A stretch of 64,000 nt of DNA from an uncultured Dehalococcoidia bacterium. GTDB taxonomy: Bacteria; Chloroflexota; Dehalococcoidia; Lucifugimonadales; JADFKI01. The notes below the pieces were generated by a model. That model made no database searches and was not told where the DNA came from. It was given only the letters and a program-made list of their open reading frames with translations. A program made the translations under genes and the position numbers. Positions 24,756 to 33,478 of the stretch are shown here, piece by piece. Where the stretch lies: positions 62,001-126,000 of the forward strand of contig CATQHF010000006.1 of NCBI GenBank assembly GCA_958295865.1, given 5' to 3'. Each line of letters begins with the position of its first letter. Positions within the stretch are counted from its first letter, which is position 1.

Positions 24756-25526
24756 ATGCTTTCCATTGATATGACGGAACGAAAGATACGGCTTACCACA
24801 GAGGCATTTCGGGAGCGCGCCGCGCTGGACACGGCGGTGTCGCGGGCGCTGCTGCGGCAGGTGTCGGACGGCGCGGAGCCGGAGACCCTGCGCCTTTACA
24901 TGCCTGCCGATGTGGTCGCGTTTGGGCCGCAGGACACGCGCGCCGACGGCTACCCCGACGCGGTCGCTGCCGCGCGCTCCGGCGGCTTCGAGGCTGTGGA
25001 GCGGCTCGCGGGCGGTCGCGCCGCCGTATTCCATCGGGAGACGATAGCCTTCTCGTGGACGATGCCCGACTCGTCGCCCAGGGCGGATGTGATGGCGCGC
25101 TTCGAGGAGACCGCCGACATCATGATGCGCGCGCTGCGGCGTCTGGGCGTGGACGCGCGCATCGGCGAGGTGGCGGGCGAATACTGCCCGGGGCAGCACA
25201 GCGTCAACGCGCGCGGCGAGCGCAAGCTCATGGGCGTGGGTCAGCGGCTCATCAGGAACGCCGCGCATGTCGGCGGCGTGGTGGTCGTGGGCGACAGCCG
25301 CCGCATCCGCGACATACTCATACCCGTCTATGACGCTTTGGGCATAGGCTGGCTGCCGCAGACAGTCGGCAGCATCGAGGACGAACTCGGCGGCGCGGAT
25401 TACGGCGCGGCGGCACAGGCGATACTCGACGAATTCGCGGGACGCTACGAGCTATACGAGGGCACGCTGTCCCCGGAGACGCTCCGCATCGCCGAGACGC
25501 TGGAGGCGGAGCATATCGCGCCGTGA
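24756..25526 (+). CDS. Lipoate-protein ligase A / octanoyltransferase family protein
   Basis: The 256-residue product has a BPL/LplA/LipB fold. Residues ~76-96 read VERLAGGRAAVFHRETIAFS, corresponding to the RRxxGGGxVxH block. GEYCPGQHSVNARGERKLMG near residue 140 holds the Y-x-P-G and KLxG elements, with the lysine that contacts lipoyl-AMP. Such proteins attach lipoate or octanoate to E2 and H proteins, or act as amidotransferases. The motif RLAGGRA lacks one glycine arginine pair of classical LplA, so the exact activity is open. ATG 24756 or 24771 can serve; neither has a clear ribosome site. Confidence 0.83.
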   Translation: MLSIDMTERKIRLTTEAFRERAALDTAVSRALLRQVSDGAEPETLRLYMPADVVAFGPQDTRADGYPDAVAAARSGGFEAVERLAGGRAAVFHRETIAFSWTMPDSSPRADVMARFEETADIMMRALRRLGVDARIGEVAGEYCPGQHSVNARGERKLMGVGQRLIRNAAHVGGVVVVGDSRRIRDILIPVYDALGIGWLPQTVGSIEDELGGADYGAAAQAILDEFAGRYELYEGTLSPETLRIAETLEAEHIAP

Positions 25527-25623
25527 TATGGGCTTTTGCGGGTCAGGGGTTTGCCCCTGCAATTAAGAATTGGGGTTGCGCCTGTGCGCCTGCCGGTCGG
25601 TGAGGGGAACGATTGGGGTTATT

Positions 25624-25646
25624 GGGGCGACCGGCCGGTTGCCCCT
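25624..25646. repeat. Second copy of the GC palindrome
   Basis: GGGGCGACCGGCCGG followed by TTGCCCCT, differing from the copy at 854-877 by one base in the right arm. It lies in the convergent gap between the lipoate-ligase-like gene and the unknown gene at 25705. The preceding bases contain AATTAAGAATTGGGG, one of the AT heptamer runs. Confidence 0.55.
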
Positions 25647-25704
25647 ACGGATTGTCAGAACGGCGTTGCGTCTGAAGTATCGGATGCCTACCCCTCTATC
25701 CTTG

Positions 25705-26514
25705 TCATCGGAAGGGTGGGTGGCGTTCGGGGCGGCGGGGCTTTTTGTTGCCGGGCAGGTGGCTTATCTCTGATAGGTAGTCGGTGTGTCCCTGGGAGAT
25801 TTGCCTCGCGCTTTCGGCTGCTTTCTCTTCTATTCGCTCTGCTTCGGCTACTTCTTTCATGTGCGCTTCGGATACTGGCGCGTGGCTCTCGACTACGGCG
25901 GGGTGGTCTTCGTCGAGGTCGCGGCAGGCGCAGATGCAATCAGGGTGGCAGGGGGAGTAGTAGGACATGAACTCCGGGTCGGGGGTGGACGGGTTGCCGA
26001 AGCCCCAACTGAGCAGGACTTTGGCGGCTTCTATCCTGTCCCTTGGCTTGGCGTCTCGGTCGCGTCCTTCCAGCACTTCGTTCAGTATCCTGACTATGCT
26101 TGCGCCTTCTCCGGTCTCGACGCGGATGCGGGCGACGAGCTTTTTGTTCAGCCTTTCGTGTTCGGGGCTGACTGCCTGCGTGGGGCCGTTCTCTCCCTGG
26201 GCGTCTTCTTTCTTTGCCTGCCGTTCCATCTTGGAGCTGAGGCTGTTGATGAGCGCTTCGGCTTCTTGGAAGCCTAGCTTGAGCAGCAGGCGCGCTGCTT
26301 GCAGTCTGTGATGGGGCGTGGAGTCTTGGTCGTCGCCGGTCATGATGGAGACGATGCTGCGGATGATGGTTCTGCCGTTGTCGGTTTCTTGGTGGACTAG
26401 GTGCTGGAGGTGCTCGATGGCGCTCTGGCAATGTTTTTTGTCCAGGTGGTCATGTTGGGCATGACTGTTCTGGTTGTCCTGTTGGTGTTGGTTTATAGGG
26501 GTTGGTTGGTTCAT
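25705..26514 (-). CDS. Uncharacterised protein with an internal duplication
   Basis: The product has 269 residues and a very hydrophilic, Gln/His-rich N-terminus. Two copies of a ~40-residue helical unit are visible: ETDNGRTIIRSIVSIMTGDD continuing into HRLQAARLLLKLGF, and ETGEGASIVRILNEVLEGRD continuing into DRIEAAKVLLSWGFG. Each ends in a helix that marks out L-L-x-x-G-F. Between the second unit and the acidic C-terminus is CHPDCICAC, a possible metal site. The units resemble short helical motifs seen in phage- and transposon-associated unknown proteins, but I cannot name the family. A near-consensus promoter at 26631-26659 drives it, leaving a ~110-base leader. Confidence 0.7.
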   Translation of the reverse strand: MNQPTPINQHQQDNQNSHAQHDHLDKKHCQSAIEHLQHLVHQETDNGRTIIRSIVSIMTGDDQDSTPHHRLQAARLLLKLGFQEAEALINSLSSKMERQAKKEDAQGENGPTQAVSPEHERLNKKLVARIRVETGEGASIVRILNEVLEGRDRDAKPRDRIEAAKVLLSWGFGNPSTPDPEFMSYYSPCHPDCICACRDLDEDHPAVVESHAPVSEAHMKEVAEAERIEEKAAESARQISQGHTDYLSEISHLPGNKKPRRPERHPPFR

Positions 26515-26630
26515 TGGTTTTTCCCAAGGTTTTCAGGGTGTCAGGTGGTCAGGGGTTGGGGTTTTCAGATTGTCAGGGATTAGGGTGATAGGTTGTTCGT
26601 GCTTGTTATACAACTTATGTTCTTGCAGAT

Positions 26631-26659
26631 AGTATAGGTGAGGGTTTGGGTGGTGTCAA
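26631..26659 (-). promoter_or_regulatory. Near-consensus sigma-70 promoter for the 25705-26514 gene
   Basis: On the minus strand TTGACA (26659-26654) and TATACT (26636-26631) are separated by exactly 17 bases. The predicted start near 26624 gives a leader of about 110 bases containing repeated CCTGAxAACC-like words. It is one of the two clearest promoters in the window. Confidence 0.7.
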
Positions 26660-26888
26660 GGGTGATTTTCAAGTAAAAATTAAGAATTAGGAATTAAGAA
26701 TTGGTGGTGTGCGGAGATTTTTGATTCCTCACTCCGTTCGGAATGACATTGGTGGAAGGGTCGGAATGACGGGGTGGGCACTCGGGAGGGGTGGTTCGAC
26801 AGGCTCACCACGAACGAAAAAAGACGCTCACCACGAACGGGATGAAAGGTGGAAGTATGGGCAAAACCCAATTCCTAATTCCCAAATG
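26660..26888. repeat. Repeat-rich gap: AT heptamers and a family B half-element
   Basis: The 374-bp gap between 26515 and 26888 holds the promoter above, then an AATTAAGAATTAGG run (26684-26702), a family B end GATTCCTCACTCCGTTCGG (26723-26748), a GTTCGACAGGCTCACCACGA word (from about 26798) and a further AATTCCTAATTCCC run. I see no gene in it. Confidence 0.6.
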
Positions 26889-29800
26889 TCAGTTGCTCGC
26901 CTTAACCTTGGCAAACGGATGCACACAAGCCTCCTCCGCCCCCTCGACCGAGCTGAGCGTGGAATCCAGCGCCACGCACGCGCGCAGGTAGCTGCCCACA
27001 TCGCCCGACACCGGCGTGTACTCATAACTTCTGCCGCCGTCCTCCGTGATGTTCGTCCAACTTACGGCGTCGGTAGACTTCGACCAGACCCATAATTTAT
27101 ATGACCCCACGCCGCCCGAACCCGCCGCCCGCTGAGCGGGACGATCCGGCGACGACAGGCACACCGACGCCATCTGCCCCACGACGGGATTATCGCCATT
27201 CGTTCCGGGCGTTCCCATCGCTAGGCTGCCCTGCGCCACTTGGCTCATGCCGTCGAACTTCAGGAGCGGATACTGCATGTTCGCCCCAAACTCCCATGGG
27301 TCGTCGTTGCCAGTCACCCCGTCCACATTCACATTCCAGTTGGCGTAGATGCCGGTGTACGACAGGACGGAGTGCAGGTCGCTAGTCGTCTTGCCTTCGG
27401 GGGCGGTCGTGTCAGAGTCGTCGGCGATGTCCGTCGTTCCCGTGTCCCAGTAGCTATTAGTGATTGTGAGGCCGCTTGTGATCACAATAGCTCCCAGAAA
27501 TGCCCCGGTGGTTGCGCTGCTGGCGCTGGGCGCCGATACCGGACCCGTGGCGTAGGATGCGGTTATGGTTACCGGCACTACTGTACTGCCCTCCACTCTG
27601 CCCACTAACCCGCCCACCCGGTTGAAGGAGCTGGAGCCTGTGACCGACACAGAGCCGGTGGCGTAGGATGCGATTATGCTGCTGTCAGCAGAAGAGACCA
27701 GTCCTCCTGCATGATGGCCGACCAGCCCGCCGACATTGGTGTTTCCAAACGGCGATGCGACGGAGACATCCGCGCTCGACCAACTCGCCGCAATCGTTCC
27801 CCAATTTTGTCCTATCAAGCCGCCGACATCGTGTCGCGAGGATGTCGGTGTCCAGGAGATGGAGCCGGTAGAGTAGCTTGAGCGCACCGTTCCTTCACTG
27901 AACCCGACAAGCGCGCCCACATCGTGGCCACTTAACCTTGTCATGTCTATGTTGACATCCACCAATCCCACGCCGCTGATGACGCCGGTGGCGGATAACC
28001 TCCCGAACAGACCGACGCGCCTGATGCGTGTGTCGCTCATCGTCAGGTTGGATATGGTGTGGTTGTTGCCCTTGAATTCGGATGCGTAGGAGTCGTCGTC
28101 GTTTTGACCGCCTATCTGCGTCCAGCTCGGGTAGTCATCGTTGCTGTCCACATCGCCGTCGTCGTCCGTGTCGAAGTCCAGATCGGCGCGCAGTTCGTAG
28201 CCGGCGCAAGTTCCCGACGGGCAGCCCATTCGGGTTGTATCGCCGGTACTGCGGTTGGGAAAGGCGAGCAGGTAGTTCGCGGCGTCCACAGATAGCACAT
28301 AGCCGTCGCCGTTCAGGTCCCAGCGCATGGCGTTCAGCTGCGCCAGCGTGGTAACATCTATCAGCCCGTCGTCATCGTCGTCGTAGTCGGTCGGTTGGAC
28401 TTGCGCCGTCAGGCTCATCCCGCCGAACTTCAGGCGCGGATACTGCATGTTCGTCCCGAAGTCCCACGGGTCGTCGTTGCCCGCCGTGCCGTCCACATTC
28501 ACATTCCAGTTCGCGTAGATGCCGGTGTACGACAGGACGGATTGCAGGTCGCTAGTCGTCTTGCCTTCGGGTGAAGTCGTGTCGGCGTCGTCGGCGATGC
28601 TCGTCGTCGTGGTGTCCCAATATCCATCCGTGATTGTGGTAGTCCCGCTGCCCACAACACCCACCAAGCCCCCGGCGCTTCCGCCGCCGGGTACCGACGC
28701 CGCGCCCGTGGCGTAAGATGCGGTTATAGTCGCCTGCCCCGTCCCGTCGGCTGACATGTTGCCCACCAACCCCCCCGCTCGGCTGGTGGTCGCGGAGCCT
28801 GTGATCGACACCGAGCCTGTCGCATAAGACGCGATTATGGATACGTCGTTTCCCGTGGAGCCCGTAAGACTGCCCGTCAGTCCGCCGGCTGTGCTCGTTG
28901 TCGACGCCGATGAGGATACGGCGACGCTCGACCAGCACGCCGCGATTGTTCCTGATCCCGTCGTTCCCGCCAAGCCGCCGACAGAAATTGCGCTAGATGT
29001 CGTGGTGGCGGAGACGACGCCGGTGGCGTAGCTGGAGCGCACCGTTCCTTCATTGAACCCGACAAGCGCGCCCGCATGCGAGGCGGTGGGCATCGAAATG
29101 CCTAAGTTCACATCCACCAGTCCCACGCCGCTGACGCTGGCGGCGGAGGATAACTGCCCGAACAGACCCGCGCGGACGAGGGTAGTTGTGCCGCTCATCG
29201 TCAAGTTGGATATGGTGTTGTTGTTGCCCTTGAATTCGGCCGTGTAGGGGTTGGCGCTAGTGCCTATCGGCGTCCAGCTGGCGTATGCGTCGCTGCTGTC
29301 CACATCGCCGTCGGTGTCCGTGTCGAAGTCCAAGTCGGCGCGCAGTTCGTAGCCTGTGCAAGTTCCCGACGGGCAGCCCATTCGACTCGCAGCGGCGGTA
29401 TCGCGGTTGGGGAAGGCGGCAAGGTAGTTCGCCGCGTCCCCGGATGCTACATCGCCGTCGCCGTTCAGGTCCCAGCGCATGGCGTTCAGCTGCGCCAGAG
29501 TTTTGACATCTATCAAGCCGTCGTCATCGTCGTCGTAGTCGATAGTGGATTGAATCTCCACATTCATGCCGCCGAACTTCAGGCGCGGATACTGCGAGTT
29601 CGTCCCAAAGTCCCAAGGGTCATCGTTGCCCGACACGCCGTCCACATTCACATTCCAGTTGGCGTATATGCCGGTGTACGATAGGACGGATTGCAGTTCG
29701 CTAGTAGTCTTGCCTTCCGGGGTGTGCGTGCCAAAGTCGTCTGCGATGCCCGTCGTCGTGGTGTCCCAGTAGCTATTCGCGCCTCTGTCGATTCCAAGCC

Positions 29801-30866
29801 GGGATCCCGCGGAGCCACCGACATTATTGCTGTTGGACGTCGACACCGACACCGCGCCTGTGGAGTAGGATGCGGTTATGCGGTACCGGGCCGGCGATTC
29901 CGAAGATGCCAAGCCCACTAACCCGCCCACCCTGGCTCTATTCGTGCCTGCGGCTGCGCCTGTCACTGAGCCGGTGGCATAAGATGCTCTCATCTCTGCG
30001 ATTCCGCGGCCGGCGCTAAACCTTCCCACCAATCCACCGACGTTGACGAAATTTATAGTCCCCGTTGACGTTGCGGAGACATCGACTCTTGACCAGCTCG
30101 CCGCAATCGTTCCACCCCATGTACTTCCCACCAAGCCGCCGACATGGATGTCTGCGTTGTCTTGCGTGGTCACGGAGATGGAGCCTGTGGCGTAGCTGGA
30201 GCGCACCGTTCCCTCACTTTCGGCGACCAGCGCGCCCACGTAGGAAAATCCTGCCGCGAAAGGCAGGTATATGTTGACATCCTCCAACCCCACGCCGCTG
30301 ATGCTTCCGGTGCTGGATAACCCCCCGAACAGGCCGAATCGGTTGATGAAACTCCGGCCGCGGGCGATTGTCAGGTTGGATATGGTATGGTTGTTGCCCT
30401 TGAATTCGACTCCGTAATAGGAGGTGCCCCAAAATATCGCGTCCCAGACGGGGTATTCGTCGTCGCTGTCCACATCGCCGTCGTCGTCCGTGTCGAAGTC
30501 CAAGTCGGCGCGCAGTTCGTAGCCGGTGCAAGCTCCCGACGGGCAGCCCATTCGGGTTGCGGAATTGGTATCGCGGTTGGGGAAGGCAAGCAGGTAGTTC
30601 GCCGCGTCCGTCGAAGCTACAACGCCGTCGCCGTTCAGGTCCCAGCGTATAGCGTTCAGCTGCGCCAGCGTCCTGACATCAATCAAGCCGTCATTATCGT
30701 CGTCATAGTCGGTCGTGGACTGCGCCGCCGCCGGGCTAGGGTTGATGCCTACAAGCGCAACCGCAAGCGCGATGAGCAGAAACGCGATTGCGATTTGGCG
30801 TGATGTGCAACGGCGGGGGGGGGGGGGGTAGAATTTGCCGCAAACCGCCCTCACACGCGCGCGCAA
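26889..30866 (-). CDS. Secreted GLUG-repeat protein, three ~388-residue units
   Basis: The product has 1325 residues. A hydrophobic signal segment (IAIAFLLIALAVALVGI) and AAAQS cleavage region near residue 48 precede three large repeats starting near residues 51, 441 and 826. Each unit opens with YDDDxDGLIDV, then a dockerin-like calcium motif DLNGDGxVxSxDAANY and MGCPSGxCxGYELRADLDFD. Multiple GLUG blades follow (VGGLVG, SSYATGSVS), and each ends with WDFGTNxQYPRLKFGG. Residues ~1203-1325 form an Ig-like C-terminal domain with Cys residues. Such proteins are surface adhesins or fibres. TTG 30866 (AAGG 6 bases upstream) is the only reachable start in this frame. The frame crosses a 14-base poly-C tract, so expression may be phase variable. 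Confidence 0.85.
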   Translation of the reverse strand: MRARVRAVCGKFYPPPPRRCTSRQIAIAFLLIALAVALVGINPSPAAAQSTTDYDDDNDGLIDVRTLAQLNAIRWDLNGDGVVASTDAANYLLAFPNRDTNSATRMGCPSGACTGYELRADLDFDTDDDGDVDSDDEYPVWDAIFWGTSYYGVEFKGNNHTISNLTIARGRSFINRFGLFGGLSSTGSISGVGLEDVNIYLPFAAGFSYVGALVAESEGTVRSSYATGSISVTTQDNADIHVGGLVGSTWGGTIAASWSRVDVSATSTGTINFVNVGGLVGRFSAGRGIAEMRASYATGSVTGAAAGTNRARVGGLVGLASSESPARYRITASYSTGAVSVSTSNSNNVGGSAGSRLGIDRGANSYWDTTTTGIADDFGTHTPEGKTTSELQSVLSYTGIYANWNVNVDGVSGNDDPWDFGTNSQYPRLKFGGMNVEIQSTIDYDDDDDGLIDVKTLAQLNAMRWDLNGDGDVASGDAANYLAAFPNRDTAAASRMGCPSGTCTGYELRADLDFDTDTDGDVDSSDAYASWTPIGTSANPYTAEFKGNNNTISNLTMSGTTTLVRAGLFGQLSSAASVSGVGLVDVNLGISMPTASHAGALVGFNEGTVRSSYATGVVSATTTSSAISVGGLAGTTGSGTIAACWSSVAVSSSASTTSTAGGLTGSLTGSTGNDVSIIASYATGSVSITGSATTSRAGGLVGNMSADGTGQATITASYATGAASVPGGGSAGGLVGVVGSGTTTITDGYWDTTTTSIADDADTTSPEGKTTSDLQSVLSYTGIYANWNVNVDGTAGNDDPWDFGTNMQYPRLKFGGMSLTAQVQPTDYDDDDDGLIDVTTLAQLNAMRWDLNGDGYVLSVDAANYLLAFPNRSTGDTTRMGCPSGTCAGYELRADLDFDTDDDGDVDSNDDYPSWTQIGGQNDDDSYASEFKGNNHTISNLTMSDTRIRRVGLFGRLSATGVISGVGLVDVNIDMTRLSGHDVGALVGFSEGTVRSSYSTGSISWTPTSSRHDVGGLIGQNWGTIAASWSSADVSVASPFGNTNVGGLVGHHAGGLVSSADSSIIASYATGSVSVTGSSSFNRVGGLVGRVEGSTVVPVTITASYATGPVSAPSASSATTGAFLGAIVITSGLTITNSYWDTGTTDIADDSDTTAPEGKTTSDLHSVLSYTGIYANWNVNVDGVTGNDDPWEFGANMQYPLLKFDGMSQVAQGSLAMGTPGTNGDNPVVGQMASVCLSSPDRPAQRAAGSGGVGSYKLWVWSKSTDAVSWTNITEDGGRSYEYTPVSGDVGSYLRACVALDSTLSSVEGAEEACVHPFAKVKASN
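30815..30828 (-). repeat. Homopolymer tract, 14 C on the coding strand
   Basis: Fourteen consecutive G on the plus strand, read as C in the gene for the GLUG protein, lie 38 bases into the annotated reading frame and just before the signal segment. ATG 30879 upstream is in another frame and would join the signal-peptide frame if the tract had 13 bases. Tracts of this length are prone to slippage, both in cells and in sequencing. Confidence 0.85.
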
Positions 30867-30939
30867 GGGCAGCCTTCATCGGGGACGAATTGAGATTAAG
30901 CAAGCGGAGCATGTATGTCTTCAACTTTTGGGGGCTTGC

Positions 30940-31143
30940 GTCATTCCTGTGAGAGTGGGGAAGCCGGAGCGTCAGGATATAGTCGGTTTCGTATATTTTA
31001 GGCTATATCAAAGCGCCGGATTCCTGCCCCTGCTTTCGCAGGGGTGCCTTTCTTTCGCAGGAATGACGGAGAGAAATGCTGCGTCGTGTTCGGGATGGCA
31101 GCGGGTTAGGATTTTAGATTCCTCACTTCGTTCGGAATGACAG
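30940..31143. repeat. Family A remnant plus family B half-element
   Basis: The 290-bp gap between the GLUG gene and sodN contains CGTATATTTTAGGCTATATC and GCCCCTGCTTTCGCAGGGG from family A (ends degraded), then a family B end from GATTCCTCACTTCGTTCGG to 31143. No coding signal is seen. Confidence 0.6.
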
Positions 31144-31156
31144 GGAAAGGGACGGC

Positions 31157-31615
31157 TTAGCTGCCGTAGCGGGCGGCGGCGTTGGGGTCGCTGTACTCCA
31201 CGCCTTTGGTGGACCAGAAGATGGTCGCAATCTCATCTACTGCGGCGACGAGCGCCTCGGCGTTGTCCATGCTGACCGTCTGCTTGCACTGGCCGGCGAG
31301 CTTCAGGGCGGCGTTGAACTTTGCCGCGATGTCGTTGGCGTCCGTGCCGGGCCAGGTGTAGTCTGCCCAGAGGATGCGGAGTTCGTGCTTGCACAGCTCG
31401 GCATGCTCTTCCTTGACCGTGACATAGCGTCCGAGGGTGTTGGCGTGCGCGACGTCGCCCGTGTCTTCCAGCGCTTCTATTCGCAGCACCATCTTTTGTA
31501 CTGTCTGCGCGGCTATCTTCGCGGAGATGGGGTCGTAGATGCCGCAGGGAATATCGCAGTGCGCGCTGGCGTGTCGGACGGACAAAAGATACTCCATGGT
31601 TGACTTGATGTTCAT
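31157..31615 (-). CDS. sodN: Nickel superoxide dismutase precursor
   Basis: The 152-residue precursor contains HCDIPCGIYDP at residues 19-29, the nickel hook of NiSOD: after cleavage the new N-terminal His and the two Cys bind Ni. The 18-residue leader MNIKSTMEYLLSVRHASA is the propeptide to be removed. The rest (KIAAQTVQKMVLRIEALED, RYVTVKEEHAELCKHELRIL, WADYTWPG) is the four-helix bundle of the family, with mature length ~134. It converts superoxide to oxygen and peroxide in the cytosol. The candidate maturation protease gene sodX lies divergently at 32014, separated by a family A repeat. Confidence 0.95.
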   Translation of the reverse strand: MNIKSTMEYLLSVRHASAHCDIPCGIYDPISAKIAAQTVQKMVLRIEALEDTGDVAHANTLGRYVTVKEEHAELCKHELRILWADYTWPGTDANDIAAKFNAALKLAGQCKQTVSMDNAEALVAAVDEIATIFWSTKGVEYSDPNAAARYGS

Positions 31616-31728
31616 TGAAACCTTCCTTTCGGGATGTCTGAATTATTGGCTAAAAGATACAATAAAGATGGTTGAGGCGCAAGTGTTTGAAAATTAAGAA
31701 TTAAAAATTAGGAATTAGGAATTAGGAA

Positions 31729-31974
31729 TTGGGTTGTGTGAACATCTTGACTTTTTGTCTCGTCATGCCTGCTTTCGTGGGAATCCGGCGCTTTGGGATG
31801 GATTAGAATATGGGGAGGAGACTGCGTTTTGAGATTTCTGGATTCCTGCCCCTGCTTTCGCAGGGGTGACGTTCTTTCGCAGGAATGGCGGGTTGGGTGT
31901 GCGGGAATGACGGGTAAGTGGGCAGGAATGGCGGGTTGAATGTGCGGGAATGATGCAAGTGTCCATATAACCTA
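31729..31974. repeat. Family A repeat element between sodN and sodX (gene-free 398 bp)
   Basis: It starts TTGGGTTGTGTGAACATC and ends GTGTCCATATAACCTA at 31974, with the family's internal hairpins (CCCCTGCTTTCGCAGGGG) and extra tandem CGGGAATG-type words that make it longer than other copies. An AT heptamer run (31688-31733) abuts the left end. Any promoters for the two divergent genes must lie within or beside this element. Confidence 0.7.
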
Positions 31975-32013
31975 GCGCTTTGTGTATCATGTTGGTAAGG
32001 AGTGTGCATCTTT

Positions 32014-32481
32014 ATGGCTTCCGATTCTTATCGCAGGGCTTCTAGGTTTTTGCTGTATGGCGTTCGGGGGCAGAGCATGACGCCGTCGCTGCGCCCGGGC
32101 GACTATCTGCTGGTTCGCACTGCCGCCACATCCCTGCGTCCGCCGGCGCGGAGGGACATTGTGGTGATCGACGCGCCTGAGCGCGATGGTGCCGAACTGC
32201 TGAAGCGCATCGTAGGGCTGCCCGGCGAGCGTATCGCCTTTACCGACGGGATGCTGCTTGTCGACGGCGAAAGGCTGACCGAGCGCTATCTGCGCGGCTT
32301 GCCCCCATACGCGGGGCTGGACGAATCCGAGTTCACGATGGGCGATGACGAATACTTTGTCATGGGCGACAACCGCGCGCATAGCACGGACAGCCGCCAT
32401 TATGGCGCCGTGCGGCTCTCGCAGATAGAGGGCAGGGCGATCTGGCGCATTTGGCCTCCGCAGCGATGGTGGAAGCTGTAA
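32014..32481 (+). CDS. sodX: Nickel-type superoxide dismutase maturation protease
   Basis: The 155-residue S26-family peptidase has GVRGQSMTPSLRPGDYLLV (catalytic Ser in GQSMTP), GAELLKRIVGLPGERI (catalytic Lys in LKRIVG) and the GDNRAHSTDSRHYGAV box. There is no strong membrane anchor, unlike general signal peptidase I. This short soluble S26 type next to sodN is the known arrangement of SodX, which trims the NiSOD propeptide. ATG 32014 is preceded by AAGGAG 12 bases upstream; a GTG at 32002 is the alternative. It is convergent with hemB. Confidence 0.88.
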   Translation: MASDSYRRASRFLLYGVRGQSMTPSLRPGDYLLVRTAATSLRPPARRDIVVIDAPERDGAELLKRIVGLPGERIAFTDGMLLVDGERLTERYLRGLPPYAGLDESEFTMGDDEYFVMGDNRAHSTDSRHYGAVRLSQIEGRAIWRIWPPQRWWKL

Positions 32482-32503
32482 GCGGCGGCGTCCGTGTCGG
32501 CGG

Positions 32504-33478
32504 CTAGGTCAGCCAGCGCGCGGCTTCCTTGGCGTGGTAGCTGATTATCATGTCCGCGCCCGCGCGCTTGATGGAGGTGAGGATCTCCAGCGTGATGCGC
32601 TGCCCGTCTATCCACTCGTTTTCCGTCGCCGCCTTGACCATCGCGTACTCGCCGCTCACATTGTACGCCGCCATCGGGTAGCCGAATGCCTTGCGCGCCT
32701 GCGAAATGACATCCAGGTATGACAGCGCGGGCTTGACCATGATGATGTCCGCGCCCTCGTCTATGTCCAGCCGGATCTCGCGCATCGCCTCGCGCGAGTT
32801 CGCTATGTCCATCTGATAGCCTCTGCGGTCGCCGAACTGCGGCGCGGAGTCGGCGGCGACGCGGAAGGGACCATAGAACGAGGATGCGTATTTCGCGGAG
32901 TACGCCATGATGGGCAGATGCTCGAAGTTTGTGGAGTCCAAGCCCGCGCGAATTGCGGCGACCTGCCCGTCCATCATCGCGGAGGGCGCGACGACATCCG
33001 CGCCCGCCTCCGCTTGGCACACCGCCATTCTTGCCAGCAGCTCCAGCGTGGCGTCGTTGTCCACTCTGCCGTTCCTGATGACGCCGCAATGTCCGTGGTC
33101 GGTGAACTCGTCGAGGCACACGTCGGTAATCACAAGTATGTTGGGGACGGCTTGCTTGATGACGCGGATAGCCTCTTGCACGATGCCGCTCGGCTCGTAT
33201 GCTTCCGTGCCCTCGGCGTCCTTGCTCGCGGGCAGTCCGAACAGCAGCACCGCGCCGATGCCCATAGCCGACACCTCGCCGACTTCCGCGATGAGGTTGT
33301 CGAGCGAGAGCTGATACATGCCTGGCATCGGGTCGATTGGGTTGCGGACGCCGCGCCCATGCGTTACGAAGATGGGGTAGATGAAGTCGCTGACCGATAT
33401 GCGCGTTTCCTGCGCTAGGGCGCGCAACGCGGGCGCTTCCCGCATGCGGCGCATCCGAACCTGTGGGAACATACTCAT
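32504..33478 (-). CDS. hemB: Porphobilinogen synthase (delta-aminolevulinate dehydratase)
   Basis: The 324-residue enzyme condenses two 5-aminolevulinates. The Schiff-base lysines lie in AYSAKYASSFYGPFR and MVKPALSYLD. The metal region reads VCLDEFTDHGHCGVI: two of the three Cys ligands of zinc-type enzymes are kept and the middle one is Asp, so metal use may be mixed. Its ATG at 33478 overlaps the stop of the upstream cobA-hemD gene (ATGA), so translation is coupled. It is the last gene of the minus-strand tetrapyrrole cluster. Confidence 0.96.
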   Translation of the reverse strand: MSMFPQVRMRRMREAPALRALAQETRISVSDFIYPIFVTHGRGVRNPIDPMPGMYQLSLDNLIAEVGEVSAMGIGAVLLFGLPASKDAEGTEAYEPSGIVQEAIRVIKQAVPNILVITDVCLDEFTDHGHCGVIRNGRVDNDATLELLARMAVCQAEAGADVVAPSAMMDGQVAAIRAGLDSTNFEHLPIMAYSAKYASSFYGPFRVAADSAPQFGDRRGYQMDIANSREAMREIRLDIDEGADIIMVKPALSYLDVISQARKAFGYPMAAYNVSGEYAMVKAATENEWIDGQRITLEILTSIKRAGADMIISYHAKEAARWLT

